Positions 12,166-23,484 of a stretch of DNA of 63,480 bases are shown in pieces. Both the position numbers and the translations under genes were made by a program. The first letter of the stretch is position 1. Each line of letters starts with the position of its first letter. The notes beneath the pieces are model-generated. The model did not search any database and had not been told where the DNA came from. It saw only the letters and a list, made by a program, of their open reading frames with translations. Origin of the DNA: Haplomitrium mnioides (Eukaryota; Marchantiophyta; Haplomitriopsida; Calobryales); the NCBI GenBank assembly GCA_049999725.1, contig JBNGIS010005823.1, positions 1-63,480 on the forward strand, written 5' to 3'.

Positions 12166-14807
12166 CGGTCATATGTCTGTAGATCGTATTGATGCATACA
12201 CACATATGAACAGATTCCTTGTGTTAGCAGCCGCGACAAGTGATCTCTCAGATGTCATTTGTTTTCAATTCCCCACTACACTAGATGGTGATGTTGCAAG
12301 TTGGTATTTCTTTGAAGCCATTGCAATACCCATGTGGCCATATCTTCAAACTGCCTTTTTGGATAGATTTAGACATGCTTACTATTTTGATCGTGCTTAG
12401 GACAAATTTTTATGTATAAAAATTTATGCCAATGAATCCATTCAAGACTATTGCAATCGATTTAAAGTTGTTGTGAGCAAAAGTAGGACTCTCCTACACG
12501 ATGATGATCAGGTTGGGTTTCTTATTAAAGGCCTTCTTAATGCAATTCAAGAGGACGTCTTGCTCCAAGACCCCCAAACACTTGAGCATGGCATTCACTT
12601 GGCCACCTCTTATGAAAAGATGTTGGTTTGTTGGGATTGGTTCACCTCCTCTTCTGTGCTAGATCAGTCCCGATCATATTCCTCAATGCATGGTCTCTCA
12701 TCCACTACTTCCTTGCATGGGCCGCCTCTATCTCCATTGTTGTCTATTTCCTCTGTAACCTCCACTTTGGATTTAGAAGCTAAACTGGCCAAAGTTGCTT
12801 CCCGTCTAACAGACCATATTGCTACTCTTAAGCTCCAAATGGTGAATTCTAGTCCTGCCCCACTTCTTCCTTTCTCTACTTCAAATGTATGTTGCACTCA
12901 ATGTAGTAAGCAACATTCACCTCTCGAGGCTTGTCCTTCAACTTTGTGGTATGACATTTGTCTATCATCTGATCATGTCAGTATTGTTTGCCATGTTTGG
13001 CACATAATCAAAGCAACAACTACTCAAGTAAATCTCAAAGTCAACCAAATTGTTGTCCAACATGCCCAACCAGTCTCTCATGTGCTTGCTCCTCAACCTT
13101 CCCCCAATATCAGGCTCTTTTGCTTGTTACCAACAGGAGTATGCACCACAACTAGTTAGCTACCACTATAAGCCCCTCCGTCTGCCTCAAGGCCACAGCT
13201 GCTACAAATGCAACCAAACCAACCATATCGCATGTGATTGTCCTCATCTCAGATCACAAAATATTATCAGGGTCAAAATCAGTGTATGGCCCAATGCCTA
13301 TATCATCAGTACCCTCAACAGTGCTCGTATCAACCAAGGTACTCTTCCCAACATTTATCTTATCCTCAACAATCCTCCTATGCTGCTCCGCCTCCTCTTT
13401 AAAACACCTACTACCAACCTCAATAGCTGCCCGCTCCTCCTATTCAACCGTCTTCTATTCCTCAACCTCCTTTTGCTCTTCCTATAATACAATAGGGTGC
13501 AATCCAAACCCAAGGGCCAACCCTTCAATTGCCCAATTCCATCAATCAGTTGACCGCCCATAATCTTCATCAAATTGAAGTGATTCTTGTGAATGTAACT
13601 CTTTGTTCGGGACATCACCTCCAACATCTGATTCCGGCTCTTGCACGTTCTTTCCTCTGTGCTTCCTACTCCCCTTTTTGCAGCACCTGCTGCATGCGCT
13701 CCTTCTCTGATCATCCGCAAAGACAATCCTTCCTCCCCTCCATCTGATGCACGGCTTTTGCCTTCTGTCACAGCGCTCCTACCTCTTTTTCCATCTGTGC
13801 CCACTCCTTTGGTCCCTCCAGCTCCTATTTTGATTTTGGCCCTTACCCATGAGCTACCACGTGCTCAAAAATCCAGTCCTCGGAAATTGCGTGAATCTCC
13901 CCTTAACTACATCGCCGATTATGACTTCTTTAAGGATAGGGCATCCCAACCAACCAATATTACTTTCGACTTGAATTTGAAAATGAATGTCCCCACTTGC
14001 CACGATTTGTGGAAAGCTCTAGTGGCTCCACGTTGGAAATCCAAAACTGTGAATCTCCTCTGCCCTCAAAAACTCAAGTCTCGACTGCGCAATGATGAGT
14101 CCTCTTGTGAATTTCTTCCTCCCTGCCTTATCGATGTTGAACATCTTACTAAAGAGGCACCAGAGTCTCTTGAGTCTCCTCCCTCTAAAAATCCTATTGT
14201 TCATATGGTCTCTCTATTTGATCTTGGTGCTCTTACAACTTCTGTATTTACAAACAACATACTGATTCCAAAGGTACATTTAGATATTGGCTCAGCTATC
14301 AACATCATGACTGCATCTACTATGGAATCCATTAGCTATCCTTCATTAGCTTTGCATAAATCCTCCCTTCTCCTTTCTCTTGTCGATGGTCGCAAAATTA
14401 CACCTCTAGATGTTCTTCAGAACATTCCTACTCTCTTTGCCGATCAAGAGTATTTGGTTAATTATATTGTGATAAGTACACTCCAACAGATTCACTATCC
14501 TCTTCTTCTTGGTCGCTCTTTGCTCAAGCAAAGTCGTTTTTAGATGGATTTTACTGCTAGCATGTTGATAATCAGCTCGCGTGATAAGAGTGTAGTGCTA
14601 TCTTTATACTCTAATGCTCCTCTTTTGACAACCCAAAAGCTTCATGAAAATTTTCACGATGTATCGTTTGTTGACTCAAATTCTCGATTTTTTATTCAAG
14701 ACTCTAATTCTTCACATGAGTCAAACTTTTTTGGTTCCCTCTTTACTTCTTGTAATTTTATGGAGGTCAAGTTTGTGGATATGTTTGTTATCTCCGAACA
14801 ACATAAG
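12166..14807 (+). pseudogene. Gypsy element G1: gag and protease remnant
   Basis: Old Ty3/gypsy-type capsid and protease region, broken by stops and frameshifts. The Gag core is readable at 12166-12400 and 12409-12650 (Trp in ASWYFFEA, RF..Y, then ESIQDYCNRF). A perfect CCHC zinc knuckle C-x2-C-x4-H-x4-C lies at 13200-13241 (CYKCNQTNHIACDC). A Pro/Ser-rich linker leads to an aspartic-protease-like segment in the open frame 13641-14543. Its active-site motif reads LDIGSA, where D-T/S-G is expected, and the family's late PLLLGRSLL motif is present. The sequence stops at 14807, where R1 inserted; the RT continues at 23059. The organisation resembles the Athila/Tat side of plant gypsy elements, but clade placement is uncertain. 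Confidence 0.7.
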
Positions 14808-15211
14808 TGTAATAATACAAGCATGATGTTGTGCCATTTATAAGAATATAGAGAGAAGTGAATAAAGTAGTAGAGGGTCAATTTTAGAGTTGAAATCATT
14901 TTTAAGGTTACTTGCTTTTGAAGTTGCTTTAAGTGAAGTGGTATAAGATCACTTGTAGGATTGAAGTTGGAAGTGACTTGTAAACAAAAGAAGGGGGATG
15001 ACACCTCCTTCTCTTGTATAAATAGAATGGTTTCATTGCCCCACTCCTCATTCTAGAGTTCCTCTCAAATCATTTGGGTTCTTTGGTTGCTTGGCTTTTG
15101 CTTTCACTCTTGGTTTTAGCTTGGGTCTTGAAATGCATTTGGTTGAAGAACTCTATTAGAGTTCACTACGAGTTCTTACTAATTTGGATTTGGTTCTTGA
15201 GTTCTTTTACA
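14808..15211 (+). repeat. R1 5' LTR
   Basis: 404 bp, TGTAATAATACAAGC... to ...TTCTTTTACA. It holds repeated AGTGACTT/AAGTCACTT motifs and a TATA-like TATAAATAG near 15017. Matches the LTRs of R2 and R3. Confidence 0.9.
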
Positions 15212-15225
15212 CTGGCATCAGAGCT
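15212..15225 (+). promoter_or_regulatory. R1 primer-binding site (initiator tRNA-Met)
   Basis: CTGGCATCAGAGCT directly follows the LTR and matches the TGGTATCAGAGC initiator tRNA-Met complement with one change. R3 has the unchanged form at 42032-42045. Confidence 0.8.
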
Positions 15226-15251
15226 ATGGTTCCTTTTGGTAGTGAGTTACA

Positions 15252-15880
15252 TGAGGAATCAAAAAGTGGTGGTTCAAGCAATGGAACAATGGCTTGAACA
15301 TCTTTCACATCTTTTGGAAGTGAGAATGAAAGAAAGAGCAACTTTTCGAGAAGAAAAGAGCTACGAGCAATTTCCACTACCAAAAGCATATGATGGGAAG
15401 ATGGTTTGTGGTGCATATAAAAGCTTCATATTTGATTGTGAGCATAATTTTGAAGCTACAAGCATTAGAGAAGATGGTCGACGAATTTTGTTTGCCGCAA
15501 GTCAATTAGAAGAAGTTCCAAAGACTTGGTAGAGGTACCTAATAGAACAAACACAACGTGGATTTGCTGCTCCTATTGTTTCTTGGTGTGAGTTCAAAGA
15601 AACAGTGATTTTAAGATTTAGGGTTGTAAATGCTTCAAAGGTAGCATGAGATTGATTGGCCGAATTGAAGCAACTCGGTACAATAAGAAACTATGTTACA
15701 AATTTTCATGATACAATTATGCAAATTTCTGATATAAGAGAAGAAGCACTAGACTACTTTGTTTGGAGATTGAAGCCTAGCACGAGAATAGAACCTACAA
15801 TGAGAGAGCTTGCTCAATTAGAAAAAGCAGTGCATATGGCGGAGTGGCATGCCTTATTACTTACTGTTATATAAGTTAGG
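15252..15880 (+). pseudogene. R1 gag
   Basis: Retrotransposon capsid gene. It opens MRNQKVVVQAMEQWLEHL, then PKAYDGKMVCGAYKSFIFDC and FAASQLEE, the conserved capsid core where R3 keeps TWW. A TAG replaces the second Trp at about 15530, and further stops lie near 15650. The zinc knuckle seen in R3 is missing, so a short deletion separates gag from protease. Confidence 0.75.
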
Positions 15881-15969
15881 CCATGTCCTCAATTATTCGA
15901 ATGACATATGTAGAACTTCATAAGCTCAAATGAAATTAAATATTTGACAAGAACTCAAAGTACCTGTTC

Positions 15970-16281
15970 CATCTTGACGATGTGGTTGAGGAGCACTTTT
16001 GTAGAATGATGGTGGATAGTGGGAGTTCTCAACATTTTATGTCACTATGTTTTTCGAAGATCATCAAAGAAAAATTTAGGTCTGTCAATTAGAGTATTGT
16101 GACTATGGCTGATGGACAAAAGCATGATGTGTTTTGCTCTCAAAAGCCATTCCTTCAAAGAATTGGAAAAGAGTACACAGAATCTATGCAATTTTTTATT
16201 GCACTAGTACAATATGATATCATTTTAGGGTTGCATGGACTTGAAGATCGAGCCGCTCAATTTGATTGGGCACAACAATAG
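15970..16281 (+). pseudogene. R1 aspartic protease remnant
   Basis: The active-site motif VDSGSSQHF follows HLDD...F-RMM. Downstream MADGQKHDVF and ALVQYDIILGL match the flap-like and C-terminal protease regions of R2 and R3. A stop at about 16090 and a downstream TAG break the frame. Confidence 0.75.
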
Positions 16282-16328
16282 ATTTAAGTTACCTTACAAG
16301 GTAAGAAACTTCTTCTGAGTCAACACTG

Positions 16329-16843
16329 TTGGTGAAGAAGCCTAAATCAATTCAGTGTATTAACTCAGTGGAGCAAGAGTTGATTGTCTTTGTTGTTTGG
16401 ATCAAGCCTATCATGAACTTAAGTAAGAAAGGAGGAAAAAATGCACCTACCTCAATGATAGATGATATTTTGAAGGATTTTTTGGATGTATTTCTAGAGG
16501 ATTTGCCAAAGAGGTTACTAGATGATCAAGGAATGTCTTGTTTGATTGAGTTGATACCAAGAAAACCCTTTATAATTGACATATATATCGGCTATCACCA
16601 CAAGAGTTAGAGAAGCTTCAAAAGACCTTCAAGGATCTATTTGGGAAGGATTTTATTCAATATAATACTTCGCTTTAGGGACATATGGTATTCTTTATAC
16701 CAAAGAAAGATTATGGATTTCATCTTTGTACAGATTATCGAGGCTTGAACAACCAAATAGTGAAGAATAAGTATCCTCTACCTTATATTGATGATTTGTT
16801 AGATCAATTGAGTGGTGTGGAATTATTTTCTAAGTTGGATCTT
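16329..16843 (+). pseudogene. R1 reverse transcriptase, first part
   Basis: RT fingers region: [20 protein letters not shown], then [15 protein letters not shown] and FSKLDL. It ends at the LINE insertion; the rest of the enzyme resumes at 20156. Confidence 0.85.
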
Positions 16844-16999
16844 TTTTTCTTTTTTTTTTTTTTACCGAAAGTTAACAGCTTTATTAACTTTCAAGCATCA
16901 AAGGAACAACTGCGGCCAACAATCAGGCCGAGCGGCAAAACAACAACCCATCAATCCCTTTCGGGATCAAGCCTAGTAAACCACAGTAGGCCAATACCC

Positions 17000-18716
17000 T
17001 CAATCCAGATTACTACTAACATCTAGATTCCAGTAAACATTGTCTTCATCACGGATACAAAGAAAATGCCTAGCACCCCAGATTCTGTCAAAGGTTTCCA
17101 GAATTTTTTCTCTCTTTGCTTCACTTTGAGACTTCCTCCAGTTTCTACAGGCATCGTGCCAAGATTTCCTTCCATACTCGACCAACCTCCTCCAGATTTT
17201 CTTCTTTAAACTATACATATCCATGTACGACTTCTCGAACACTGCAGCATTCCTAGAGAGCCATATAGAGTACAGTACAATTCCTCTTAGAAGGAACCAG
17301 ATCTCTTTAGCTATGGCGAGGGCCTTTGGAGTTCTGTCACCTAGGATGCATTGCTGCCATGTTGGTTTCCACCTTTTGGAGTTCCTCCAAACAGCAAACA
17401 CTAATCTGTTAATGATATTCCTTGCCCAGTTCCAGATAGTGCTGATCTTAGGGCAAAGCCAGAAACAGTGAATGATGTCTTCCATAGAATCCTCCTTGCA
17501 TCAGACACATCTTGCATCAATCTCATAGCCAGGCTTTTCTGTCTTTTTTTTTGAAACTCCCTACTTGCACACCTCTTTGGACAATAAGCCACATTAAAGT
17601 GGCCTCTTTAGCTGATCTGCTCGCCACCCATATATCAGTCCATCTGGAAGAGTATTTGGAGTCGATCGAGCCCTGTGCTTTCCAGCGTTCCAGAACCGGA
17701 GTGATAGTTGATGGTCGATCCAGGATGAACCGACGGCCTTTCTTTGTCGAGTAGCTACTGAGGGGTGAATTATCTTTCCATACCCACATACCAGGGTCCT
17801 AGTCTCCCTCTCCAATAACCGAGTCAAGTAATTTATATTCGGCACTATGATCTTTAGTCACTGTGCAGACTCTCATTTTTCTCATAATCACTGAAGGAGG
17901 AAGCTGGGGACGAATTCCTTCTACCAACATGGTAGACATTGGTGTGACAAAGAACCATGAGCATGACTAGGTGAAATCAGAGGACTGAGTCATTGTTCTT
18001 GCCTTCAACTCAGTATCAGCACCCCACAAGGATATTGCAATGGGGTGTGTGTCCAGACCAGATGAGAAGACTCCAGTCCAGTCTCCTTTTCTTAAGTGGC
18101 CTGGCCCCTCAAGGAGGAGTGAAATCCATCTGTCAAGAATCTTAGCTATCAGATCATACCATTTCTGCTCATGCCTTTTGTGAAGCTGAAACCGTTCCTG
18201 CACCTCTGTCCACTCAAGGAATTTGTATGTTTGATGATTCCATAGGTCCCCAATCATGTTGACCCTTGCTTGAGACCACCTCAAGGCTGGCGAGCTCTTA
18301 TTTGACGCCAGCAAAGAATTGTCCCCCAGTTTATTCCACCAGATGTTTATGCTCACAACCTCTTCAAAGGACTCGGGAGCCTTCTGTTTTATGGATCTTT
18401 TGAGTATTGACCAATCCTGCCATATCTCATTCCACAGTTGTGAGGTCGACCAGCATGAAGCTTTGCAATTGGCTACTGTCCACAATAGAGAGTGACCCCA
18501 ACCTACTTTACTGAGTGGTCTAGCTTGGCTGGCTTTGTACATAAGGAACGTTTTGCATGTAGAGTCTCCTGGCAGCACAGTCTTCATTATCCACTTCCCC
18601 AGCAGGGCTTGAGTCTGGGCATGAATGTCTATCAGTCCCAGTCCTCCTCTTTCTTTCTCCTCACGCAGGTTTCCCATGCTACCGGAGCTCTGCAGTTTTC
18701 CCCATTTCCTGACCAA
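17000..18716 (-). pseudogene. LINE C-terminal region with zf-RVT domain
   Basis: Continuation of the LINE protein. The frame 18716-17967 carries ERGGLGLIDIHAQTQALLGK, the conserved post-RT block of plant L1 elements. The frame 17485-17000 carries MEDIIHCFWLCPKISTIWNW, the C-terminal His/Cys motif known as zf-RVT in plants. Stops and frame changes lie between 17500 and 17960. Confidence 0.85.
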
Positions 18717-20101
18717 AGGAAGTTTCTCACCAGCTGTTTGATTTCCTTAAGCGGGGAGCTGCCCCCTGCCCAACAAGAATTAAAGTACCAGATGGATCTC
18801 AGAAGGATATGATTGATGATTAGCAGTCTACCTGGTAGACTGATGTGTCTGTTGCACCAAAACTTGAGTTTAGATCTGACTCTGTCCACCAAGATGTTCT
18901 TGATTGCTTGTAGACCGCTTTGAAGGCCAAATGAAATACCAAGGAATTTTAGAATTGTGTCCTTTTCTGACCACTTCCAATTACTACCATCGTTCCACCC
19001 TTGTGGTCTAGGTCTCGAGCTGATCCAGATGGCAGATGATTTATCCCAGTTGATATTCTGTCTAGAAGCCTTGGAGAAGGTACACAACACCTCTACTGCC
19101 TTGGTCAAGTTCTGTTCTTCTCCTGCCAAGGATAGAAGAGTGTCATCAGCATATTGGGAAAAAAGGTGGTACATGCCCAAGGGGATAGAAATCCCTTTAA
19201 CTTGATCAGTGAATGCTGCATTCTTGAGAAGGTGTCCTAGTGCATGTGCTACCACAAGATATAGAAAAGGGGCTAGAGGGCAACCTTGACGCACTGATCG
19301 CTGGATAGGGAATGAGCGGGAGGGGATGCCGTTTAGGTTGACTGCGGACGTTCATTGGTTGTTGTCACCTTCACAAAGTTGATGAATGTCTGACCAAACC
19401 CCATGGCTTCTAAAATTTTGAACAAGAACTCCCAGTCCACTATGTCATATGCTTTCTCAAAATCTACCTTCAGGAAGACACAATCTTGTCCTGTTGAGAG
19501 GGCCCAATCCTTGGTCTCAATGGCAGAAATCACATTATCAAGGATGTATCTATAAGGCAGAAAGGCTGATTGCTTTGTATTAATGATCCCTGTCAGAACT
19601 TTTTGCAATCTAAGGGAAATCACTTTGGCGAAGATCTTATAAGAGGTATTAAGAAGGGGAATGGGTCTCCAGTTGGAGACTAGAGATTTATCGCCACCCT
19701 TGTCAATCAAGGAGATTGTGCCTTTGTTGAGCTCTACAGAGAACCATTGTCGTCTTAGAGATTCCGAGATCATGGCTGTGTAGTCTTTGGCAATCCATAG
19801 ACCATCTGGTCCTGGGGATTTAAGACCACTCATGCTAGTTAAGGCCTTCATGAACTCTTGTTCACTGGGAGGGTCGTCCAACACGGATCGTTGGGCAGGG
19901 GAGATGCGGGAGGGGATAAGCCTGAGGATTTCTTCTTGGGCCTTCGCTCTAGGCGGATCATCTGCCCTGCTGCAAAAAATAGACGACAGATATTCTACTA
20001 ACCTCTTTTCTTTGTCCTTCCATTCAATCAGCTCTTTGTGTGCTGGCCCCTTCAACTCTACTATCTCAGCTGCTGCTTTGCGATCCTAGAGGGAGCTGAA
20101 A
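18632..20101 (-). pseudogene. LINE reverse transcriptase
   Basis: Frames 20055-19333 and 19294-18632 cover a plant L1 RT. In order: LKSPGPDGLW (fingers), GTISLIDKGGDK, SNWRPIPLLNTSYKIFAKV, KQSAFLPYR, FLKVDFEKAYDIVDW, VRQGCPLAPFLY, and the catalytic FSQYADDTLL. Thumb-region motifs (ILKFLGI, SLPGRLLIINH) follow. One frame disruption near 19300 separates the two pieces. The N-terminal edge at 20101 still shows FAEGDKMNKFFFSS, the spacer that follows the endonuclease, so truncation removed the endonuclease just upstream. Confidence 0.92.
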
Positions 20102-20155
20102 AAGAACTTGTTCATCTTATCTCCTTCTGCGAACCATTTGGCAAAGTTGGATCTT

Positions 20156-20560
20156 CTCTAAGTGGCTATTGGCGAACTCCAATCAAGCCAAGGGATGTGC
20201 CAAATAGAGCTTTTCGTACAAAGTATAGGCATTTTGAGTAGAAGGTTCTTGTATTTGGCCTTGCTAATGCTCGGGCAATATTCATGGATCAAATGCATTG
20301 AGTTTGTGATGGGTTATTGGATAAGTCAATGTTGGTGTTCTTGGATGATATCATTATTTTTAGTAAAAGTAAAGTTGAGCATCATGATCATCTCAAAGAA
20401 GTATTGCAAAGACTACAAAATTGGAAGTTTTATTGCAAGAAGTCTATTAGTAAGTGTGAGTTTTGGAAGGAAGAGGTGACTTATCTAGGACATAAAGTGT
20501 TTACGAATGGTATCAAGATGGAGGAAGAGAAAATTAAGGCTATTACCAAATGACCAACAC
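20156..20560 (+). pseudogene. R1 reverse transcriptase, second part
   Basis: Continues the enzyme cut by the LINE. The palm motif VFLDDIIIFSKSKVEHHDHL carries the catalytic Y/F-x-DD as FLDD, followed by the thumb motifs TYLGHKV and IKMEEEKIKAI. An upstream frameshift means the motif before FLDD is in a different frame. Confidence 0.85.
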
Positions 20561-20730
20561 CAACTAATGCAAAGGATGTTCGAGCTTTTAATGGGTTGAC
20601 AAGTTTTTATTGAAGATTCATCCATTACTATGCTCATATTGCTCCACCACTTACAGATCTGCTAGGCAAGGAGGCAAAGTTTCAATAGATGACTAAGGAG
20701 TAAAAGGCATTTCAACAACTTAAGGATGCA

Positions 20731-21276
20731 ATGTATTTTTGTCCAATTCCACGACCATATGACCCAAAGGCAAGTTGTATAGTTGATTTTAATTGCTCTA
20801 ATTTTGCTATTAGAGCAATGTTACAACAAGATTTTGAGGATGGACTTCATCCGATTGCCTTCATGTCACACCAACTAAATGCATTGGAGAGAAATTATTC
20901 TGCAATGGATAGAGAGCAATTGGCGATGGTTTATGCTATCAAGGTTTGGAGACACTATCTTTTAGGAAAGCATGTACTTGTGCGCATTGATCACAAGCCC
21001 TTGCTGCAATCAATTCACTTGAAAAATATAGCAAGTCGTCATCATCAATGGGAAGATCAACTACAACTCTTTGATATCAAGTTAGAATACAAGGCAGGAA
21101 AGTTCCATGCCATTCTTGATGCACTATCACGAAGACCAGATCATCAACTAAATACACTAGAAGTTTCAAATATTAATATGTTGCATCTTGATGAAGCAAC
21201 CAATGCCTTTTTTTACCAAAAGTTAAATGAAGATACCTTCTTTAATCTTATTAAGACACGTTGGTGGCAAAAATAG
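20731..21276 (+). pseudogene. R1 RNase H domain
   Basis: RNase H-like segment: IVDFNCSNFAIRAMLQQ, HPIAFMSHQLNALERNYSAM, DREQLAMVYAIKVWRHYL, IDHKPLL and DALSRRPDH, the usual gypsy order. Acidic residues of the active site are partly kept. The open frame is long, but the upstream connection carries stops. Confidence 0.85.
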
Positions 21277-21289
21277 TGAGTATTTTGCC

Positions 21290-22180
21290 TTTTCCATGCA
21301 GGATGGTATTCTCTTTCAAGACCATCAAATATATGTTCCACAAGATGATGCACTTTGAATGACTCGTTTACAAGAGGCACATGACATTCCAATCTTTGGG
21401 CATCTTGGAGTAGACAAGACTATGGAGTTGCTTCAACGCACTTGGTGGTGGCCAAATTTAGCTCGAGATGTTTGTGGCTTTGTTTATTCTTGTGAAAGTT
21501 GTCAGCAAACAAGGCTTCAAATCAAAAACTAGTTGGCCTTCTTCAACCACTACCAATTTCTACTACTTGTTGGGAACATGTAAGTTTGGATCTTGTCACT
21601 TCACTTCCAACCACACCTCGTAGGTTTGTGGCAATTGTGGTGAGCTAAGTAAACAAATTCATCTAGCACTGATAGTGAATACAATGGATGCTCCACAATT
21701 AGCAAATATTTACTTTGATACAATCTTTCAATATCATTGAATGCTAAAGTTGTTGATATCTAATATGGATCCTTGATTCATTAGGAAGTTTTGGCAAGAG
21801 TTGTTCACATTTTTGGGCACCAAACTATCTATGTCTATGGCTTACCATCCTCAAACACGTGGGAAAACTAAATGTGCAAATTGCACTATGGAGGATGTGC
21901 TTTGAGTGTTTATCAATGCATATCACATAGATTGGGATGGTTTCTTGTCGGTTGTAGAGTTTTCCTACCACAACTCCAAACAAGTAAGTATTGGATTTTT
22001 TTTAAATTCAGGTCAACATCCTCTTATTCTCGATGGTTTTCTTTCTCCTTCCTCTTCCAATGTTCCAAGTCTTTCTATCTTTTGTCTTATTTATCTTCCC
22101 CTTTACAAGATGCTTGAAACCATCTTGTTATTGCTCAAAATTGGCAAAAACAATATGACGTTAAAATTGTCATGATTTTT
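21290..22180 (+). pseudogene. R1 integrase
   Basis: HHCC zinc-binding N-terminus (GHLGVDKT, FVYSCESCQQ). The core reads WEHVSLDLVTSLPT, then MSMAYHPQT. Frames are interrupted at several places between 21540 and 21910. The C-terminal part is readable to about 22175. Confidence 0.8.
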
Positions 22181-22307
22181 CTCATGTTTTAGATGACCAA
22201 GTTGTGCTTTCTACTCATGATCTTCCTTTGTCTTTAGATACTCAAGTTTGTAAGTTATCTCCGGCTGAGATCGGTCCTTTCTCAATTTCTCAAGTATTTC
22301 TCATGTC

Positions 22308-22604
22308 GTGTATAAACTTGATCTTCCTCTCCACATGAAGACTCATCCTTTATTCCATATATCTGAACTTAAGCCTTTTGTTTCTAGTCCATGTTTTTTT
22401 CCAAATCGTGTTGAAGTTCCTTCTCTATCTATTGTTCTTGATGATCATGAAGAATATGAGAATGATCGTATTTTGTCTAAGCGAGTCTTCAAGCATGAAC
22501 AACAAACTCAAGTTCAATATAAAGTTTTCAGGAAGGGATGTCTACTTCATGATGCTACTTGGGAGCCGTGTTCTAACCTTGAGAATGCTCAAAAAGCTAT
22601 TTGA
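22308..22604 (+). CDS. R1 integrase C-terminus with chromodomain
   Basis: An open segment reads MYKLDLPLHMKTHPLFHISE, then a chromodomain: LDDHEEYENDRILSKRVF, QYKVFRKGC, DATWEPCSNLENA. In chromoviruses this module tethers integration to modified nucleosomes. Only this last portion is intact; upstream frames are broken, so it is annotated as part of a dead pol gene. Confidence 0.8.
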   Translation: MYKLDLPLHMKTHPLFHISELKPFVSSPCFFPNRVEVPSLSIVLDDHEEYENDRILSKRVFKHEQQTQVQYKVFRKGCLLHDATWEPCSNLENAQKAI

Positions 22605-22659
22605 TTATTTGAAATTGTCGATCATGATGAGGATGTCATCAATTAGAAGGTGGAGATTA

Positions 22660-23058
22660 TGTAACAGTACAAGCATGATGTTGTGCTATTTATAAGAAAA
22701 TAGAGAGGAGTGAAGGAAGTGGAAGAGGGTCTGTTTTAGGGTTGAAATCATTTTTAAATTACTTTCTTTTGAGGTTGCTTTAAGTGAAGCGGTATAAGGT
22801 CCATTTTAGGGTTGAAATTGGAAGTGACTTGTAAGTGAAGGAAGGGGGATGACACCTCCTTCTCTTGTATAAATAGAAGAGCTTCATTGCCCCACTCCTC
22901 GTTATAGAGTTCCTCTTGAATCATCTAGGTTCTTGGATTGCTTTGCTTTTGCTTGCACTTTTGGTCTTAGCTTGGGCTTTGAGTTGCATTTAGTTGAAAA
23001 ACTCTATTAGAGTTCATTATGAGTTCTTACTCATTCTGATTGGGTCTTTAAGTTCAAA
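22660..23058 (+). repeat. R1 3' LTR
   Basis: About 399 bp, starting TGTAACAGTACAAGC after a purine-rich tract (AGGTGGAGATTA). The last bases are altered (AGTTCAAA instead of TTTTACA), but the duplication ATAAG follows at 23059. Confidence 0.85.
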
Positions 23059-23063
23059 ATAAG

Positions 23064-23480
23064 AGCTTAAAAGCTTATGACCAGCTAGATCCTCCCTCTC
23101 CATTTTTTTGGAGCTAATCACGCGTTACATTGATGTATTTGCATGAAAATATAACAAAATGACTTGTATTTCTCTTTCTATATACTAGTATCACATTAAG
23201 CTTAAGCCCAATGCCAAATCCATAAGACAGCGCCCAAATGAACTCAACCCAAAGTACACAAACTTAATTCAAGCCGATCTTTTGAAGATGTTAAACGCTG
23301 GTATCATATAGCATGCAAACTTAATAGATTGGGTTTCTCTTATTGTTGTTCTTCCAAAATCGGATGGTTCAGTTCATGTTTGTGAAGACTTCAAGGGACT
23401 TGAAGCTGCAACTGTTATGGAACATTTTCCAAATCTATTTATCGCCACTATCTTTGACAACATTGTTGTACATCAATGCC
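23064..23480 (+). pseudogene. G1 reverse transcriptase remnant
   Basis: The second half of the gypsy element split by R1. From about 23150 it reads LNPKYTNLIQADLLKMLNAG, then WVSLIVVLPKSDGSVHVCED and FPNLFIATIFDNIV. These are the N-terminal RT motifs. The RT ends abruptly where the 105-bp satellite starts, so the catalytic palm motif is not present. Confidence 0.7.
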
Positions 23481-23484
23481 ACAA

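Larger units (their letters stand above)
16844..20143 (-). mobile_element. 5'-truncated L1-type LINE in R1
   Basis: Non-LTR retrotransposon in antisense orientation. The T-rich run at 16844-16862 is its poly(A) tail. It is bounded by the 12-bp duplication AAGTTGGATCTT (16832-16843 and 20144-20155). On the minus strand the order is RT, then a Cys/His-rich C-terminal domain. The apurinic endonuclease and ORF1 are absent, as expected from incomplete reverse transcription. Frames are long and disruptions few, so it is one of the younger insertions here. Confidence 0.92.
14808..23058 (+). mobile_element. Chromovirus R1 (Ty3/gypsy) with LINE insert
   Basis: LTR retrotransposon bounded by LTRs at 14808-15211 and 22660-23058 and flanked by the 5-bp duplication ATAAG (14803-14807 and 23059-23063). 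Domain order is gag, protease, RT, RNase H, integrase, chromodomain, which places it in the chromovirus branch. Stops throughout and the 3.3-kb LINE insert in its RT make it inactive. R2 and R3 belong to the same family. Confidence 0.9.

Noticed and set aside
12664-12897. Minus-strand frame opposite the G1 gag
   Set aside because: Complement of the + strand gag, which has capsid motifs and a zinc knuckle downstream.
14808-23058. A Copia classification for R1-R3
   Set aside because: RT and RNase H precede integrase and a chromodomain follows, which is the Ty3/gypsy chromovirus order.
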